DNA from: Pseudoalteromonas sp. CO133X
Lineage (GTDB): Bacteria; Pseudomonadota; Gammaproteobacteria; Enterobacterales; Alteromonadaceae
Direction of reading: 5' to 3'
Assembly (NCBI GenBank): GCA_004208945.1
Contig: SGPE01000014.1
Coordinates: 1-64,000 of the forward strand
DNA length: 64,000 bases
The position numbers were made by a program, and so were the translations under genes. Of this stretch, positions 32,397 through 41,277 are shown in pieces (position 1 is the first letter of the stretch; every line of letters begins with the position of its first letter). A model generated the notes under the pieces. The model was not told where the DNA came from, ran no database searches, and was given only the letters and a program-made list of their open reading frames with translations.

Positions 32397-34571
32397 ATGA
32401 AAATTAGTCACTCTCTTTGTTTATTGGCTGTACCACTCGCCATTGTTGCAGCGTGTAACAAAATTCCTAATTCTGTACATGAATCCAGCGCATTTTCTGC
32501 TGTAGAAAAAGTGAACACGTTGGCACCTGTGGCTAACAAAGTACCTTATGAGATGACTCTTCATGGTGATACCAGGGTTGATAACTATTATTGGATGCGT
32601 GACGATACTCGCACTGACCCACAAGTTCTTGCCCATTTAGCAGCTGAAAATAGTTATGTAGAAAAAATGATGGCTCATACAGATGCTTTACAAAAAAAGT
32701 TATTTGAAGAGTTGAAAGGACGTATTGAAAAAGATGATGAATCAGTACCTGTAAAAATGGGAAGCCATTATTATTTTTCACAAACTCATGGTGATAATGA
32801 ATACCCTGTTTATATACGAAGTACTGATAAGCAAGGACTGCATCAGCAGGTTATTTTAGACGTAAATAAGCTTGCACAGAATCATGATTATTTTGCAGTA
32901 ACAGGGCTTGATGTAAGCCCAAATGGCGCTTTATTGGCCTATGGTGAAGATACGTTAAGTCGACGTATATACACGGTAAAAGTTAAGGACTTGACTACTA
33001 ATCAATTATTGCCGGATACAATTGAAGGCAGCGAAGGTGATGTTGTTTGGGCGAATGATAATAAAACCTTTTATTATATTAAAAAAGACCTACAAACCTT
33101 ACTGGGATACCAAGTTTTTCGGCACAGGTTAGGCACGTCTCAAGCGGATGATGAGTTAGTGTACGAAGAGCATGACACTAGCTATTATACCAGTATTGAG
33201 AAGAGTAAAGATCACCAAGAAATTTATATCAAGCATAGTAGCACGAGTGCCTCAGGGGTATCGGTTATTGATGCAAACGATATCAGTGCCATGCCAAAAC
33301 GTTTAATTGTACGTGAAACTGGACTTGAGTATGACATTAAGAAATTAGGTGATTGGTACTACATAATCACAAATTTAAACGCCGTAAATTTTCAATTAAT
33401 GAAGGTGCGTCGTGAACAAGCTCACGATAAAGCAAATTGGCAAACGCTGGTTGCTGGGCGCGAAAACATCAAGCTGGAAAGTATTGAGTTATTTAGTAAT
33501 CACCTCGTATACGAAGAGCGAAAAATGGGGCAAACCTATTTAACAATTCGTGATTTACGTGATCAGCAAGAACAAGTGATTGCCTTCAAGGACCCGACAT
33601 ATACAGTTTCTAGCTATGACAACTATGAGCTAGATAACCCTAACTTACGTGTTTACTATTCAAGTATGACCACGCCAAGTACAAGTTACGATATTAATTT
33701 AGAAAACGGTGAAAAAACGCTTCTCAAGCAGCGTAAAGTGTTAGGTGGCTTTAACCCAGATAATTATGCATCTGAGCGGATGTATGTGACAACGCGAGAT
33801 GGTGTCGATGTACCTGTGAGCCTCGTTTATCGTAAAGATAAGTTTGATAAAAACGGTACTAATCCGTTATTACAGTATGGCTATGGTTCGTATGGTGCGA
33901 CGATGGATCCAAGTTTTTCGAGTTCGCGATTAAGCTTACTTGATCGCGGGTTCGTATTTGCAATTGCGCATATCCGCGGCTCACAAATGCTAGGGCGCCC
34001 ATGGTACGAAGATGGCAAGTTGCTTCATAAGAAAAACACATTTAACGATTTTATAGATGTAACAGAATCTTTAGTTGCACAAAAGTATGGTGACAAAAAC
34101 ACTATTTTTGCAATGGGGGGCAGTGCAGGTGGCTTGCTAATGGGGGCGATAGCAAACCAAGCGCCAGAACTTTATAAAGGAGTGATTGCAGCCGTTCCTT
34201 TTGTTGATGTTGTAACAACGATGCTTGATACCAGCTTACCGCTTACTACCAATGAATATGATGAATGGGGCAACCCTAATGATAAAAAGTATTATGATTA
34301 TATGTTGTCATATTCACCTTATGATCAAGTGAAGCAACAAGCCTATCCAAATATGTTGATCACAACGGGGCTACATGACTCACAAGTACAATATTTTGAA
34401 CCTGCAAAGTGGGTGGCAAAATTGCGTGAGCTGAAAACTGACAATAATGTATTGCTCTTTAAAACCGATATGGAAGCAGGACATGGTGGTGCGTCAGGAC
34501 GATTCAAAAGTTTAGAAGATACCGCACTGTATTATGCTTTTATGCTTGATTTGGCAGGTATCAAACAATAA
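32397..34571 (+). CDS. S9A oligopeptidase (oligopeptidase B-like), lipoprotein
   Basis: 724 aa. The signal peptide ends in A-I-V-A-A-C, a lipobox, so the enzyme is probably membrane-anchored outside the cytoplasm, unlike cytosolic PtrB. Residues ~60-450 are the seven-blade propeller, beginning Y-E-M-T-L-H-G-D-T-R-V-D-N-Y-Y-W-M-R-D-D. Residues ~470-724 are the alpha/beta-hydrolase domain with Ser576 in G-G-S-A-G-G, the Asp in G-L-H-D-S-Q-V near 660 and the His in A-G-H-G-G-A-S-G-R near 699. It cleaves short peptides and may process products of the upstream subtilase (inference). Confidence 0.93.
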   Translation: MKISHSLCLLAVPLAIVAACNKIPNSVHESSAFSAVEKVNTLAPVANKVPYEMTLHGDTRVDNYYWMRDDTRTDPQVLAHLAAENSYVEKMMAHTDALQKKLFEELKGRIEKDDESVPVKMGSHYYFSQTHGDNEYPVYIRSTDKQGLHQQVILDVNKLAQNHDYFAVTGLDVSPNGALLAYGEDTLSRRIYTVKVKDLTTNQLLPDTIEGSEGDVVWANDNKTFYYIKKDLQTLLGYQVFRHRLGTSQADDELVYEEHDTSYYTSIEKSKDHQEIYIKHSSTSASGVSVIDANDISAMPKRLIVRETGLEYDIKKLGDWYYIITNLNAVNFQLMKVRREQAHDKANWQTLVAGRENIKLESIELFSNHLVYEERKMGQTYLTIRDLRDQQEQVIAFKDPTYTVSSYDNYELDNPNLRVYYSSMTTPSTSYDINLENGEKTLLKQRKVLGGFNPDNYASERMYVTTRDGVDVPVSLVYRKDKFDKNGTNPLLQYGYGSYGATMDPSFSSSRLSLLDRGFVFAIAHIRGSQMLGRPWYEDGKLLHKKNTFNDFIDVTESLVAQKYGDKNTIFAMGGSAGGLLMGAIANQAPELYKGVIAAVPFVDVVTTMLDTSLPLTTNEYDEWGNPNDKKYYDYMLSYSPYDQVKQQAYPNMLITTGLHDSQVQYFEPAKWVAKLRELKTDNNVLLFKTDMEAGHGGASGRFKSLEDTALYYAFMLDLAGIKQ

Positions 34572-34601
34572 TCAATATACGCACCAGTGGGTGGTTCAAC
34601 C

Positions 34602-36080
34602 TTAAACTGGTGCATGCTTCGTTAAGTTAAAGCGAAATTGGGTCCCCTTACCCAGGGTACTTTGTACTTCAATATCACTATTCATTAGTTTAAGTAACTG
34701 TTTGCAAATAGCTAAGCCTAGTCCACCTTGACCCCGTTTAATGCTATTACGTGCTTGGTAATGAGGTTCGAAGATTGCCGTTAACTCATCAGCGTGAATG
34801 CCTACACCCGTGTCAGAGACTGAGACAAAAACTTGTTCGTTGAGTTGAGACACTTCTACAGTGATTAATCCTTTAGAGGGGGTATGGCGTATCGCATTTT
34901 CTATAAGGTTAGTAAGTACACGCTCTAGTTTGGCAATGTCTGCTGTAACTGGAAAGTCGCAAATTTTGGGAGTGACTTTTATTGTTACCCCTGCTGCTTC
35001 AGCGTTTAATGCTAGTTTGGCGACACAGTCGTAAATTAATTCGCCAAGATTAAACGTTTCAGTTTTTATCTTTACTTGCCCACACTCTAAATTAGCCAGT
35101 TCAAAAATTTGTTCAATTAACAGCTTCAATTGTTGGCAATTATCCATTGCCAAGGTTAGGTAACGTTGTTGCTCTTGATGACTGAGCTGAGAATATGGCT
35201 TTTTCATAACCTCAAGAAAACCATGTAATGAAGCAAGTGGCGTTCTTAAGTCGTGTGATAAATGAGTAAGTAATTCTCGGCGCTGTTTATCTATTTGCTG
35301 CAAAGATTTAAACTGCTCATCAATACGAGATAGCATGCCATAAATCCCTTTACTTAAGTTGCCAATTTCGTTATTCCCCATATAGCTCGGGCTAAGCGTC
35401 ATTTCTGTGAGGCTGTAGTTGGCAGCTTTTATTCGACTTACCTCTTTATTTAATTGTTTAAGTGGTGAGGTGAAAAAGCGAAATAACAGTAACATAGTGA
35501 TAAATAGCGCGACCATAGCAGCTACAAACCACATTGCCCCTAGCCAAACTGGATTATCACGTTTTACCTCGTGTAGCGTTGCATCAAAAGCTTGACCTCC
35601 AATAATCATATACAAGTAACCTTGTAGTTTTTGTTGATTATAAACAGGGGCGGCAGAAAATATTTTTTGACCCTCAATGTTGCGGGGGTCATCACCGTAA
35701 ATAGGTGTAGAGCTTGGTTGTGAAATTAATTTTTTTATTGGGCTTAGATTTATTTTTTGTCTCACTACCTTGCCTGGTTTGGCTGAATAGGTCAGCAAAT
35801 TACCTTCTGGGTCTACAAAGTAATATTCGAAAGCAGGTCCCAGCACCATTAGGGTATGAAATAAATTTTCCAGCGCCTTATAGTCATATACACCTTGTTT
35901 TATTAATGGATTGTCGTTTACAAGGTGCTCAGCGAGGTGTATGTGTAATTGCTGTTGTGCTTGGTGCTGAGAGTGTTGTTCAAGCTTTTTGCTCCAATTA
36001 AATATAAGCGCACACAGCAGGCTAAAAATAATAACTAGTGACCAAGCTAGTTTTTGGTAAAGGGTCATCGAAAACATCAT
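34602..36080 (-). CDS. Membrane sensor histidine kinase
   Basis: 492 aa. Transmembrane helix ~10-30, periplasmic sensor ~31-178, second helix ~179-202, HAMP ~203-260, HisKA with phospho-acceptor His276 (H-L-S-H-D-L-R-T-P), then HATPase with N box N-L-I-E-N-A-I-R-H and G boxes D-T-G-V-G-I and G-Q-G-G-L-G-L-A-I. The 4-bp overlap with the upstream response regulator shows they are a pair. The operon begins with two spondin-domain genes, so the sensor may respond to the state of those proteins or their ligand (inference). Confidence 0.94.
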   Translation of the reverse strand: MMFSMTLYQKLAWSLVIIFSLLCALIFNWSKKLEQHSQHQAQQQLHIHLAEHLVNDNPLIKQGVYDYKALENLFHTLMVLGPAFEYYFVDPEGNLLTYSAKPGKVVRQKINLSPIKKLISQPSSTPIYGDDPRNIEGQKIFSAAPVYNQQKLQGYLYMIIGGQAFDATLHEVKRDNPVWLGAMWFVAAMVALFITMLLLFRFFTSPLKQLNKEVSRIKAANYSLTEMTLSPSYMGNNEIGNLSKGIYGMLSRIDEQFKSLQQIDKQRRELLTHLSHDLRTPLASLHGFLEVMKKPYSQLSHQEQQRYLTLAMDNCQQLKLLIEQIFELANLECGQVKIKTETFNLGELIYDCVAKLALNAEAAGVTIKVTPKICDFPVTADIAKLERVLTNLIENAIRHTPSKGLITVEVSQLNEQVFVSVSDTGVGIHADELTAIFEPHYQARNSIKRGQGGLGLAICKQLLKLMNSDIEVQSTLGKGTQFRFNLTKHAPV

Positions 36081-36805
36081 TGTATATTTAACTGCCCTGG
36101 ATTTAATCTATAACCGACACCCCAAACTGTTTCTATAAATAGAGCACGGTGGTGCTGTTCAAACTTACTGCGAAGGCGATTAATATGGGAGTTAACGGTA
36201 TGCTCGTAACCACTATGTTGGTACCCCCAAACTTGATCAAGTAGCTGCTGGCGACTGAAAACATGGTTAGGGTGCTTTGCAAAGTGTACCAGTAAATCAA
36301 ACTCTGTCGCGGTTAAGTTGACGGCTTGATTTGCTAAGTAAGCTTGATGACTCGAAAACTCTATGTGTAAGGCTCCGAGTTGAAGTTGTGCTTCATCGGG
36401 TTTCTTTTTTATGGAAGATTGAGCTATAAGTAGTTGCTCTCGGTGGCGCAATTGAGTTTTTACTCTCGCTTGTAATTCTCTTGCAAAGAATGGTTTACAT
36501 ATATAGTCATCTGCACCCATTTCTAAACCAATAACTCTATCCATGTCACTGCTCAAAGCGGTAAGTAAAATAACCGATACCGTGGGGTAGTGCTCTTTAA
36601 TCTTGCGGCATAAACTTAAGCCATCCATTTGCGGTAAGTTTATATCTAATATAACAAGTCCATAATCATTGCTTGCTAGTTTTTTTAATGCTGATTCAGC
36701 AGAATCGGCTTCATCAATATGTAAATTTAGGTTGCTAAGTTGAGTTATTACAAGTTGACGTATAGCACGGTCATCTTCAACAATTAAAAGTTTTTCTGGG
36801 CGCAT
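36077..36805 (-). CDS. OmpR-family response regulator
   Basis: 242 aa. Receiver domain ~5-120 with the acidic pair E-D-D near residue 10, phospho-acceptor Asp54 (V-I-L-D-I-N-L-P-Q-M-D-G), T-A near 83 and K-P-F near 105. The C-terminal winged helix ~145-240 has T-A-T-E-F-D-L-L, R-Q-Q-L-L-D-Q-V-W-G and V-W-G-V-G-Y-R-L. It pairs with the histidine kinase that overlaps its stop. It follows the spondin genes by 58 bp and may autoregulate that operon. Confidence 0.95.
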   Translation of the reverse strand: MRPEKLLIVEDDRAIRQLVITQLSNLNLHIDEADSAESALKKLASNDYGLVILDINLPQMDGLSLCRKIKEHYPTVSVILLTALSSDMDRVIGLEMGADDYICKPFFARELQARVKTQLRHREQLLIAQSSIKKKPDEAQLQLGALHIEFSSHQAYLANQAVNLTATEFDLLVHFAKHPNHVFSRQQLLDQVWGYQHSGYEHTVNSHINRLRSKFEQHHRALFIETVWGVGYRLNPGQLNIQ

Positions 36806-36863
36806 AGTCTTGTCCTAATCGCTAAGGCACTTCCTTATGCCCTTAGCGCAAGTGAGTGCTATG

Positions 36864-37589
36864 TTATTGCGTCCGCGTAATGACAACTTGAGTCAATGGG
36901 TTATCAAACTTATGTTGACTGCTAAGTACTGAGCTACTTAGACCATCATGTTGACTAACGACACCTGGGTGCATAGCCACATAGTTAACATCATCACGCT
37001 CTTCATTAAACCCTTCGCCTGAATCAGCTGGTCCAGGGATTGTCCCTGCGGCTTCTGAATTAGCCTCTGTTCCAGCATCATAAGCAAATGTAGTAAAGGT
37101 AAGCGCTTCATCGACAGCTAACGAAGACACATCTATTGCATTAAGACCGGTAAATGCATCATTTGTATTCACCAGCATGGTTGCTAAGCTTATTTTTAAT
37201 GAATCTAGTTGCTCTGTTGAGAGTGATAATGTTACCTGACTTCCTGGCGGAAGAGGTGCATCGGCAGATGCAACTGCGGTTGCAAAGTCAACCGCTAATA
37301 GGTCGCTGTTGTTTCCTCCTTCAGCCATTACCTCAAGTGCTGTCGATGCAGGGCTACCTATTTCCCAAAGCATGTTTTCGGTATGAGAAATCACAGCAAT
37401 TGGTGATAATGGTTGTGCGGCAGTTAAGTTACTTACTTGTATTGTAAATTCGTATGTAACGACTGGACTAACAACGGGAGGTGACACGACTTCAGGCGGA
37501 GTCTCTGAGCGATTATTATTTGAGTCACCACAGGCCGCGAGGCTGGCGCCAAAAGCAATGATGATCAAGCTTTTTGTTAAACGAAGCAT
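36864..37589 (-). CDS. Spondin-domain lipoprotein
   Basis: 241 aa. Lipobox S-L-A-A-C gives a lipid anchor, followed by a Pro/Val-rich linker. Residues ~48-235 resemble a bacterial spondin N-terminal domain: an initial beta strand ending N-L-T-A-A-Q-P-L-S-P-I-A-V-I-S-H-T, then A-S-T-A-L-E-V-M-A-E-G-G-N, T-N-D-A-F-T-G-L-N-A, D-A-G-T-E-A-N-S-E, and a H-P-G-V near the end. It is a paralogue of the gene 10 bp upstream, which shares these blocks. Probably an outer-membrane or periplasmic surface protein. Confidence 0.88.
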   Translation of the reverse strand: MLRLTKSLIIIAFGASLAACGDSNNNRSETPPEVVSPPVVSPVVTYEFTIQVSNLTAAQPLSPIAVISHTENMLWEIGSPASTALEVMAEGGNNSDLLAVDFATAVASADAPLPPGSQVTLSLSTEQLDSLKISLATMLVNTNDAFTGLNAIDVSSLAVDEALTFTTFAYDAGTEANSEAAGTIPGPADSGEGFNEERDDVNYVAMHPGVVSQHDGLSSSVLSSQHKFDNPLTQVVITRTQ

Positions 37590-37599
37590 AATAGCTCTC

Positions 37600-38301
37600 C
37601 TACTTAACCGTTACTGTCAATTTAGCAACTGGGTTTAACCATCTGTGTACTGTGTTATCAAGGTCACTAATACCTGCTTCAAGATCATCATCACCTAAGT
37701 TACCAGGGTGAATATGTACCATTGTGTTGCTTTCACTGCTTGTGACACCACTACCGCCAGTGCCTGCATTTCCGCCTGGTGCGGCAGGAATACCGGGAAC
37801 GCCCAAAGCCCCTGAGCCTTCAACAACGCGTTCATCATTTGCTTCAGTGCCTGCATCATAGCCATTTAAGTAAATAGTGTAAGTACCTGCTTCGGTAGGT
37901 ATTTTCCAGCTATTCAAGCCGACAAAACCATCATTTGTTGGCAACAACATGGCTGTTAGAGATAAGTAGTCGTTACCTTCAGTTGTTGTTAGGCTTGCCA
38001 TTGTCGATGCGGCCGGAACAAGTAACCCTTCAGCTGGGTTGGCAACCATATCGCTATTTGCGGCTGTTGCTTCATCAACAAGAGGTGCAATGTTGCCACC
38101 TTCAGCCATTGTTTGTAGCGCTGTAGATGCTGGTGTTGCGACTTCAAAAAGTGATGTATCACTGCTGTGGGCTGTAATCAGAATAGGTGTAAAATGCACA
38201 CCTTGAGTGAGATTTGTTAGTTTGATATCTAGCTCAGCAGCTTGGCTCGTGAAGCTAGAAATTGCTGTTGCAGCAAGCAAAGTTAAAGATAAAGTTTTCA
38301 T
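37600..38301 (-). CDS. Secreted spondin-domain protein
   Basis: 233 aa from M-K-T-L-S-L-T-L, which begins a Sec signal peptide cut after S-Q-A-A; an earlier in-frame ATG would add 13 residues. The spondin-like domain shows N-L-T-Q-G-V-H-F-T-P-I-L-I-T-A-H, A-S-T-A-L-Q-T-M-A-E-G-G-N, T-N-D-G-F-V-G-L-N-S, D-A-G-T-E-A-N-D-E and I-H-P-G-N-L-G-D. A Gly/Ala/Pro-rich insert lies near residue 175. First gene of the operon that ends with the two-component pair. Unlike its paralogue it has no lipobox. Confidence 0.88.
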   Translation of the reverse strand: MKTLSLTLLAATAISSFTSQAAELDIKLTNLTQGVHFTPILITAHSSDTSLFEVATPASTALQTMAEGGNIAPLVDEATAANSDMVANPAEGLLVPAASTMASLTTTEGNDYLSLTAMLLPTNDGFVGLNSWKIPTEAGTYTIYLNGYDAGTEANDERVVEGSGALGVPGIPAAPGGNAGTGGSGVTSSESNTMVHIHPGNLGDDDLEAGISDLDNTVHRWLNPVAKLTVTVK

Positions 38302-38492
38302 TATTTGTTCCTGTTTTTGACTGTTCAAAAACAGTATCAAATAGCAATATCATAAAAGCCTCACGAAGTTATCACTTTTTTATCACAGTAACGAGGTGGG
38401 GTGAAAACAGCGGGTTAAATCAACTCATAGGTATATTAACTAGGTAAATATAACGCTATAGTGAAGATGAGAAAAAATAACAAGGAGTCATA

Positions 38493-38864
38493 ATGGACGA
38501 TAATCAAAAGGTTGAAGTTATAACGGATAATAAGGATCATCGAACGTGGGCAATGCTATGTCATTTAAGCTCATTTGCTGGATTATTAATTCCTTTCGGA
38601 TCTGTCATCGGGCCACTCATTGTGTGGCTTGCTAAAAAGGATGAAATGCCGTTAGTGGCTGAGCATGGCCGTAAGTCATTAAATTTTCAGCTAACGATGA
38701 TGATTGCATATATCATTAGTTTCTTGTTGATGTTTGTTGTCATCGGCGTCATTTTATTACCTGTCATCGCAATTTTCGCTTTTATTATGGTTGTTGTATC
38801 GGCAATCAAAGCCAATGATGGTAAAGAAGTGGATTATCCGCTGAGCATTGAATTTATAAAATGA
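38493..38864 (+). CDS. DUF4870 family membrane protein
   Basis: 123 aa. After a polar N terminus comes W-A-M-L-C-H-L-S-S-F-A-G-L-L-I-P, then G-P-L-I-V-W-L-A-K-K-D and H-G-R-K-S-L-N-F-Q-L, the DUF4870 signature, with three hydrophobic helices. A good AGGAG precedes the ATG. Function unknown. A strong terminator directly downstream makes it monocistronic. Confidence 0.92.
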   Translation: MDDNQKVEVITDNKDHRTWAMLCHLSSFAGLLIPFGSVIGPLIVWLAKKDEMPLVAEHGRKSLNFQLTMMIAYIISFLLMFVVIGVILLPVIAIFAFIMVVVSAIKANDGKEVDYPLSIEFIK

Positions 38865-38885
38865 AACTGAGAAATTAGATATACT

Positions 38886-38923
38886 AGAAAAGCTCAGCAG
38901 TGTTGCTGAGCTTTTCTTTTTTT
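38886..38923 (+). terminator. Strong intrinsic terminator of the DUF4870 gene
   Basis: AGAAAAGCTCAGCA / TGCTGAGCTTTTCT, 14-bp perfect stem, GTGT loop, then a T run to 38923. The next gene starts only 9 bp after the T run. Confidence 0.95.
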
Positions 38924-38931
38924 GGGTATGT

Positions 38932-39366
38932 ATGGCCTATCTTTCGCTTTTTTTTACTGCATTTATTTCAGCAACTTTGTTACCTAGTTCATCAGAGTTG
39001 GTAATGACGGCAATGATTGCCAAAGGGAGCTACTCTCTTTGGTTGCTATGGCTTAGTGCAACACTCGGTAATGTGCTTGGTAGTTGTGTTAACTATTGGC
39101 TTGGCACACAGGTCATGCGTTTTAAAGATCGTAAATGGTTTCCGGTCTCTAAAAAGTCCATTGAAAAAGCTGAAAAACAATTCAATAAATACGGTATTTA
39201 CAGTCTATTGTTTGCTTGGCTGCCAGTGGTGGGCGATCCACTTACTGTGGTCGGTGGAATTTTTCGCGTTAAGTTCTTAACTTTTCTGGTACTTGTCGCC
39301 CTTGGCAAAGGTGCACGTTATTTAGCTGTGCTTGCCTTTGCTGTTGGGCTTGAAAAGTTTTTTTAG
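38932..39366 (+). CDS. yqaA: YqaA-family (DedA-like) inner-membrane protein
   Basis: 144 aa, four to five hydrophobic segments. Family patterns: L-P-S-S-S-E-L-V near residue 16, G-N-V-L-G-S-C-V-N-Y-W-L-G near residue 46, and W-L-P-V-V-G-D-P-L-T-V-V-G-G near residue 96, as in the DedA-like YqaA group. The ATG follows a strong terminator by 9 bp and has only GGG upstream, so its promoter must overlap that terminator or it depends on read-through. It overlaps the convergent folX by 4 bp. Confidence 0.88.
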   Translation: MAYLSLFFTAFISATLLPSSSELVMTAMIAKGSYSLWLLWLSATLGNVLGSCVNYWLGTQVMRFKDRKWFPVSKKSIEKAEKQFNKYGIYSLLFAWLPVVGDPLTVVGGIFRVKFLTFLVLVALGKGARYLAVLAFAVGLEKFF

Positions 39367-39722
39367 TTTTTCTGCCAATCGAGAGTCAGCGATACTGAGT
39401 CCGCAAAACGCAGCGCATGTGGTTTATCAACACGGACTTTGGCGTAATGAACACTTTTATGCTGGTGGCAAATAGCTAAAATCTCGGCAACGAGCTTTTC
39501 TAGCAGTAAGAAGTGACCTTCTTCGACTAAAGCGATAACTTCTTTAGTAATGGTCTTGTAGTTAAGTGCTTTATCAACAGCGTCAGTTTCACAAGCTTGC
39601 TCGGCAGGGTAGTGAATTTCAAGGTTAATCACGACATCTTGCTTTTTTTCACGCTCTTCAGGGTTAAAGCCAATAAAGGTTCTTAGCCTGAGGTTGGTTA
39701 CATTGATAATTGCATTGGCCAT
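39363..39722 (-). CDS. folX: Dihydroneopterin triphosphate 2'-epimerase
   Basis: 119 aa, close to E. coli FolX in length and sequence: N-L-R-L-R-T-F-I-G-F near residue 10, I-H-Y-P-A near residue 36, L-N-Y-K-T-I-T-K near residue 53, L-L-E-K-L near residue 72 and H-A-L-R-F-A-D-S-V-S near residue 101. It epimerises dihydroneopterin triphosphate towards dihydromonapterin. It lies 2 bp after folE and is the last gene of the folM-folE-folX unit. Confidence 0.93.
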   Translation of the reverse strand: MANAIINVTNLRLRTFIGFNPEEREKKQDVVINLEIHYPAEQACETDAVDKALNYKTITKEVIALVEEGHFLLLEKLVAEILAICHQHKSVHYAKVRVDKPHALRFADSVSLTLDWQKN

Positions 39723-39724
39723 GA

Positions 39725-40279
39725 TTACCCTCTAACTAACTGCAAAAACTCATTACGGGTTTTTGGATCGGCTCTAAAGCTGCCAAGCATAACTGAGGTG
39801 CGCATGCTTGAATTTTGTTTTTCAACACCGCGCATCATCATACACATATGTTTTGCTTCAACAATAACACCAACACCTTTTGCACCTGTGACCTCTTCAA
39901 CAGCTTTTGCAATTTGATGAGTAAGCTGTTCCTGAATTTGGAAGCGTCGTGCAAACATATCGACAATACGAGCAAATTTAGATAAACCGAGTACTTTACC
40001 ATCAGGAATGTAAGCAATGTGACAACGACCAACAAATGGCAGTAAATGGTGTTCGCACATAGAGTAAAGTTCAATATCTTGAATTAATACCATGTCGTCA
40101 GCATCAGAGGTGAAGACGGCGTTATTGGTAATTTCATCAAGAGTTTGGCGATAACCTTTAGTTAGGTATTCCATCGCTTTTGCTGCGCGTTTCGGCGTAT
40201 CAAGTAAGCCCTCTCGTTGAGGGTCTTCGCCTACTGCGCTAATTATGTCTTGATAGCTCTTTTTTAAATCATCGTGCAT
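39725..40279 (-). CDS. folE: GTP cyclohydrolase I
   Basis: 184 aa. Zinc and active-site motifs: [10 protein letters not shown] near residue 73, G-L-S-K-F-A-R-I-V near residue 97, Q-E-Q-L-T near residue 116 and [10 protein letters not shown] near residue 143. It converts GTP to dihydroneopterin triphosphate, the first step to folate and monapterin. It is shorter than E. coli FolE and clustered with folX and folM, as in Pseudomonas, suggesting a dedicated copy for tetrahydromonapterin. Confidence 0.95.
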   Translation of the reverse strand: MHDDLKKSYQDIISAVGEDPQREGLLDTPKRAAKAMEYLTKGYRQTLDEITNNAVFTSDADDMVLIQDIELYSMCEHHLLPFVGRCHIAYIPDGKVLGLSKFARIVDMFARRFQIQEQLTHQIAKAVEEVTGAKGVGVIVEAKHMCMMMRGVEKQNSSMRTSVMLGSFRADPKTRNEFLQLVRG

Positions 40280-40297
40280 AGATTTCTCAGTAATACG

Positions 40298-41017
40298 TTA
40301 TTTTAAATGTCTGCCACCATCGACAGGTAATGAACGTCCTGTGATGTAGTGGCTGTTAAGTAGTAGCTCGACGCTATTAATAATTTCTGTGCAGCCAGGT
40401 TCTATTTCCATTAAAGACTTTTTGATGGTTTTGGCTCGGTATTCTTCACTGTCATGATCATTAAAAATAATGAGTGATGGTGCAATTGCGTTCACTTTAA
40501 TTGCCGGTGAAAATTTCGCTGAAAATGATTTAGTTAAGTTATCGAGTGCTGCTTTACTTGCTGCGTAGGCTAGGTGTTTAGGGCTGCCTTTTTCCACCAC
40601 ATAATCTGTCATGTGGATGATATCGGCAGCTTGACCTGTATTCTGTTGATAATGAAGCAATAGATCAGCTGCAGCTAGATTGATTAAGTAAGGGGTTTTA
40701 GCATGAATGCGCATCATATTATCGAACAGCGTCGCATAATCTTGGTTGTTGGCTTCACAGTCCCAACTCGACGCGTTATGAATAATTGCTTTTAGCTGAT
40801 TAGTATGGCTTTTTAGTTGTTCAATAAAATGTGTAATTGCTGCATCACTATCAAAGTCAGCATGAATACACGTTGCTCCTTTACCTGCGAGGATATCAAT
40901 AGCATCGTGGCGAGTGCGGTATGTGACTATGATTGCTTGTCCTTGCGCTAAAAAGTGCTCGGCCAAAGCGAGTCCAATACGTTGGCCTGCGCCAGTAATT
41001 AAAATAGGCGATGACAT
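40298..41017 (-). CDS. folM: Dihydromonapterin reductase (FolM-type SDR)
   Basis: 239 aa short-chain dehydrogenase. N-terminal NADPH loop I-T-G-A-G-Q-R-I-G, with the arginine-bearing loop of FolM. I-H-N-A-S near residue 83 and the catalytic Tyr/Lys in Y-A-A-S-K-A-A near residue 152. The C-terminal T-G-R-S-L-P-V-D-G-G-R-H-L is typical of FolM. It reduces dihydromonapterin to tetrahydromonapterin and has weak dihydrofolate reductase activity. First gene of the pterin unit, 18 bp before folE. Confidence 0.9.
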   Translation of the reverse strand: MSSPILITGAGQRIGLALAEHFLAQGQAIIVTYRTRHDAIDILAGKGATCIHADFDSDAAITHFIEQLKSHTNQLKAIIHNASSWDCEANNQDYATLFDNMMRIHAKTPYLINLAAADLLLHYQQNTGQAADIIHMTDYVVEKGSPKHLAYAASKAALDNLTKSFSAKFSPAIKVNAIAPSLIIFNDHDSEEYRAKTIKKSLMEIEPGCTEIINSVELLLNSHYITGRSLPVDGGRHLK

Positions 41018-41228
41018 AAACTATGTATAAATCCTTAGATGTCTGTGTGTTAAGCTTTCTATTTAGTTTGTACTCTAGCCACTATAAACCAAATTACAGA
41101 ACGATTTCATCTTTACTGCAATTATGTTGCAAAACTTTTTACGGGCAAAGTTTTCACACCGATCATTTATCATATTGAGAAAACGCCGGTAATACTAGGG
41201 AAGGTGCATCAGTGTAGCGAGGAAAAGA

Positions 41229-41262
41229 GGGCAATTTATTTGCTGATTGCTATAAATCGCCC
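41229..41262 (-). terminator. Probable terminator of nadE
   Basis: GGGCAATTTAT pairs with ATAAATCGCCC (11 bp, one mismatch, 12-nt loop). On the minus strand CTCTTTTCC follows. It lies 15 bp after the nadE stop. The T tract is imperfect. Confidence 0.5.
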
Positions 41263-41277
41263 TTCGATATTTTGAGC

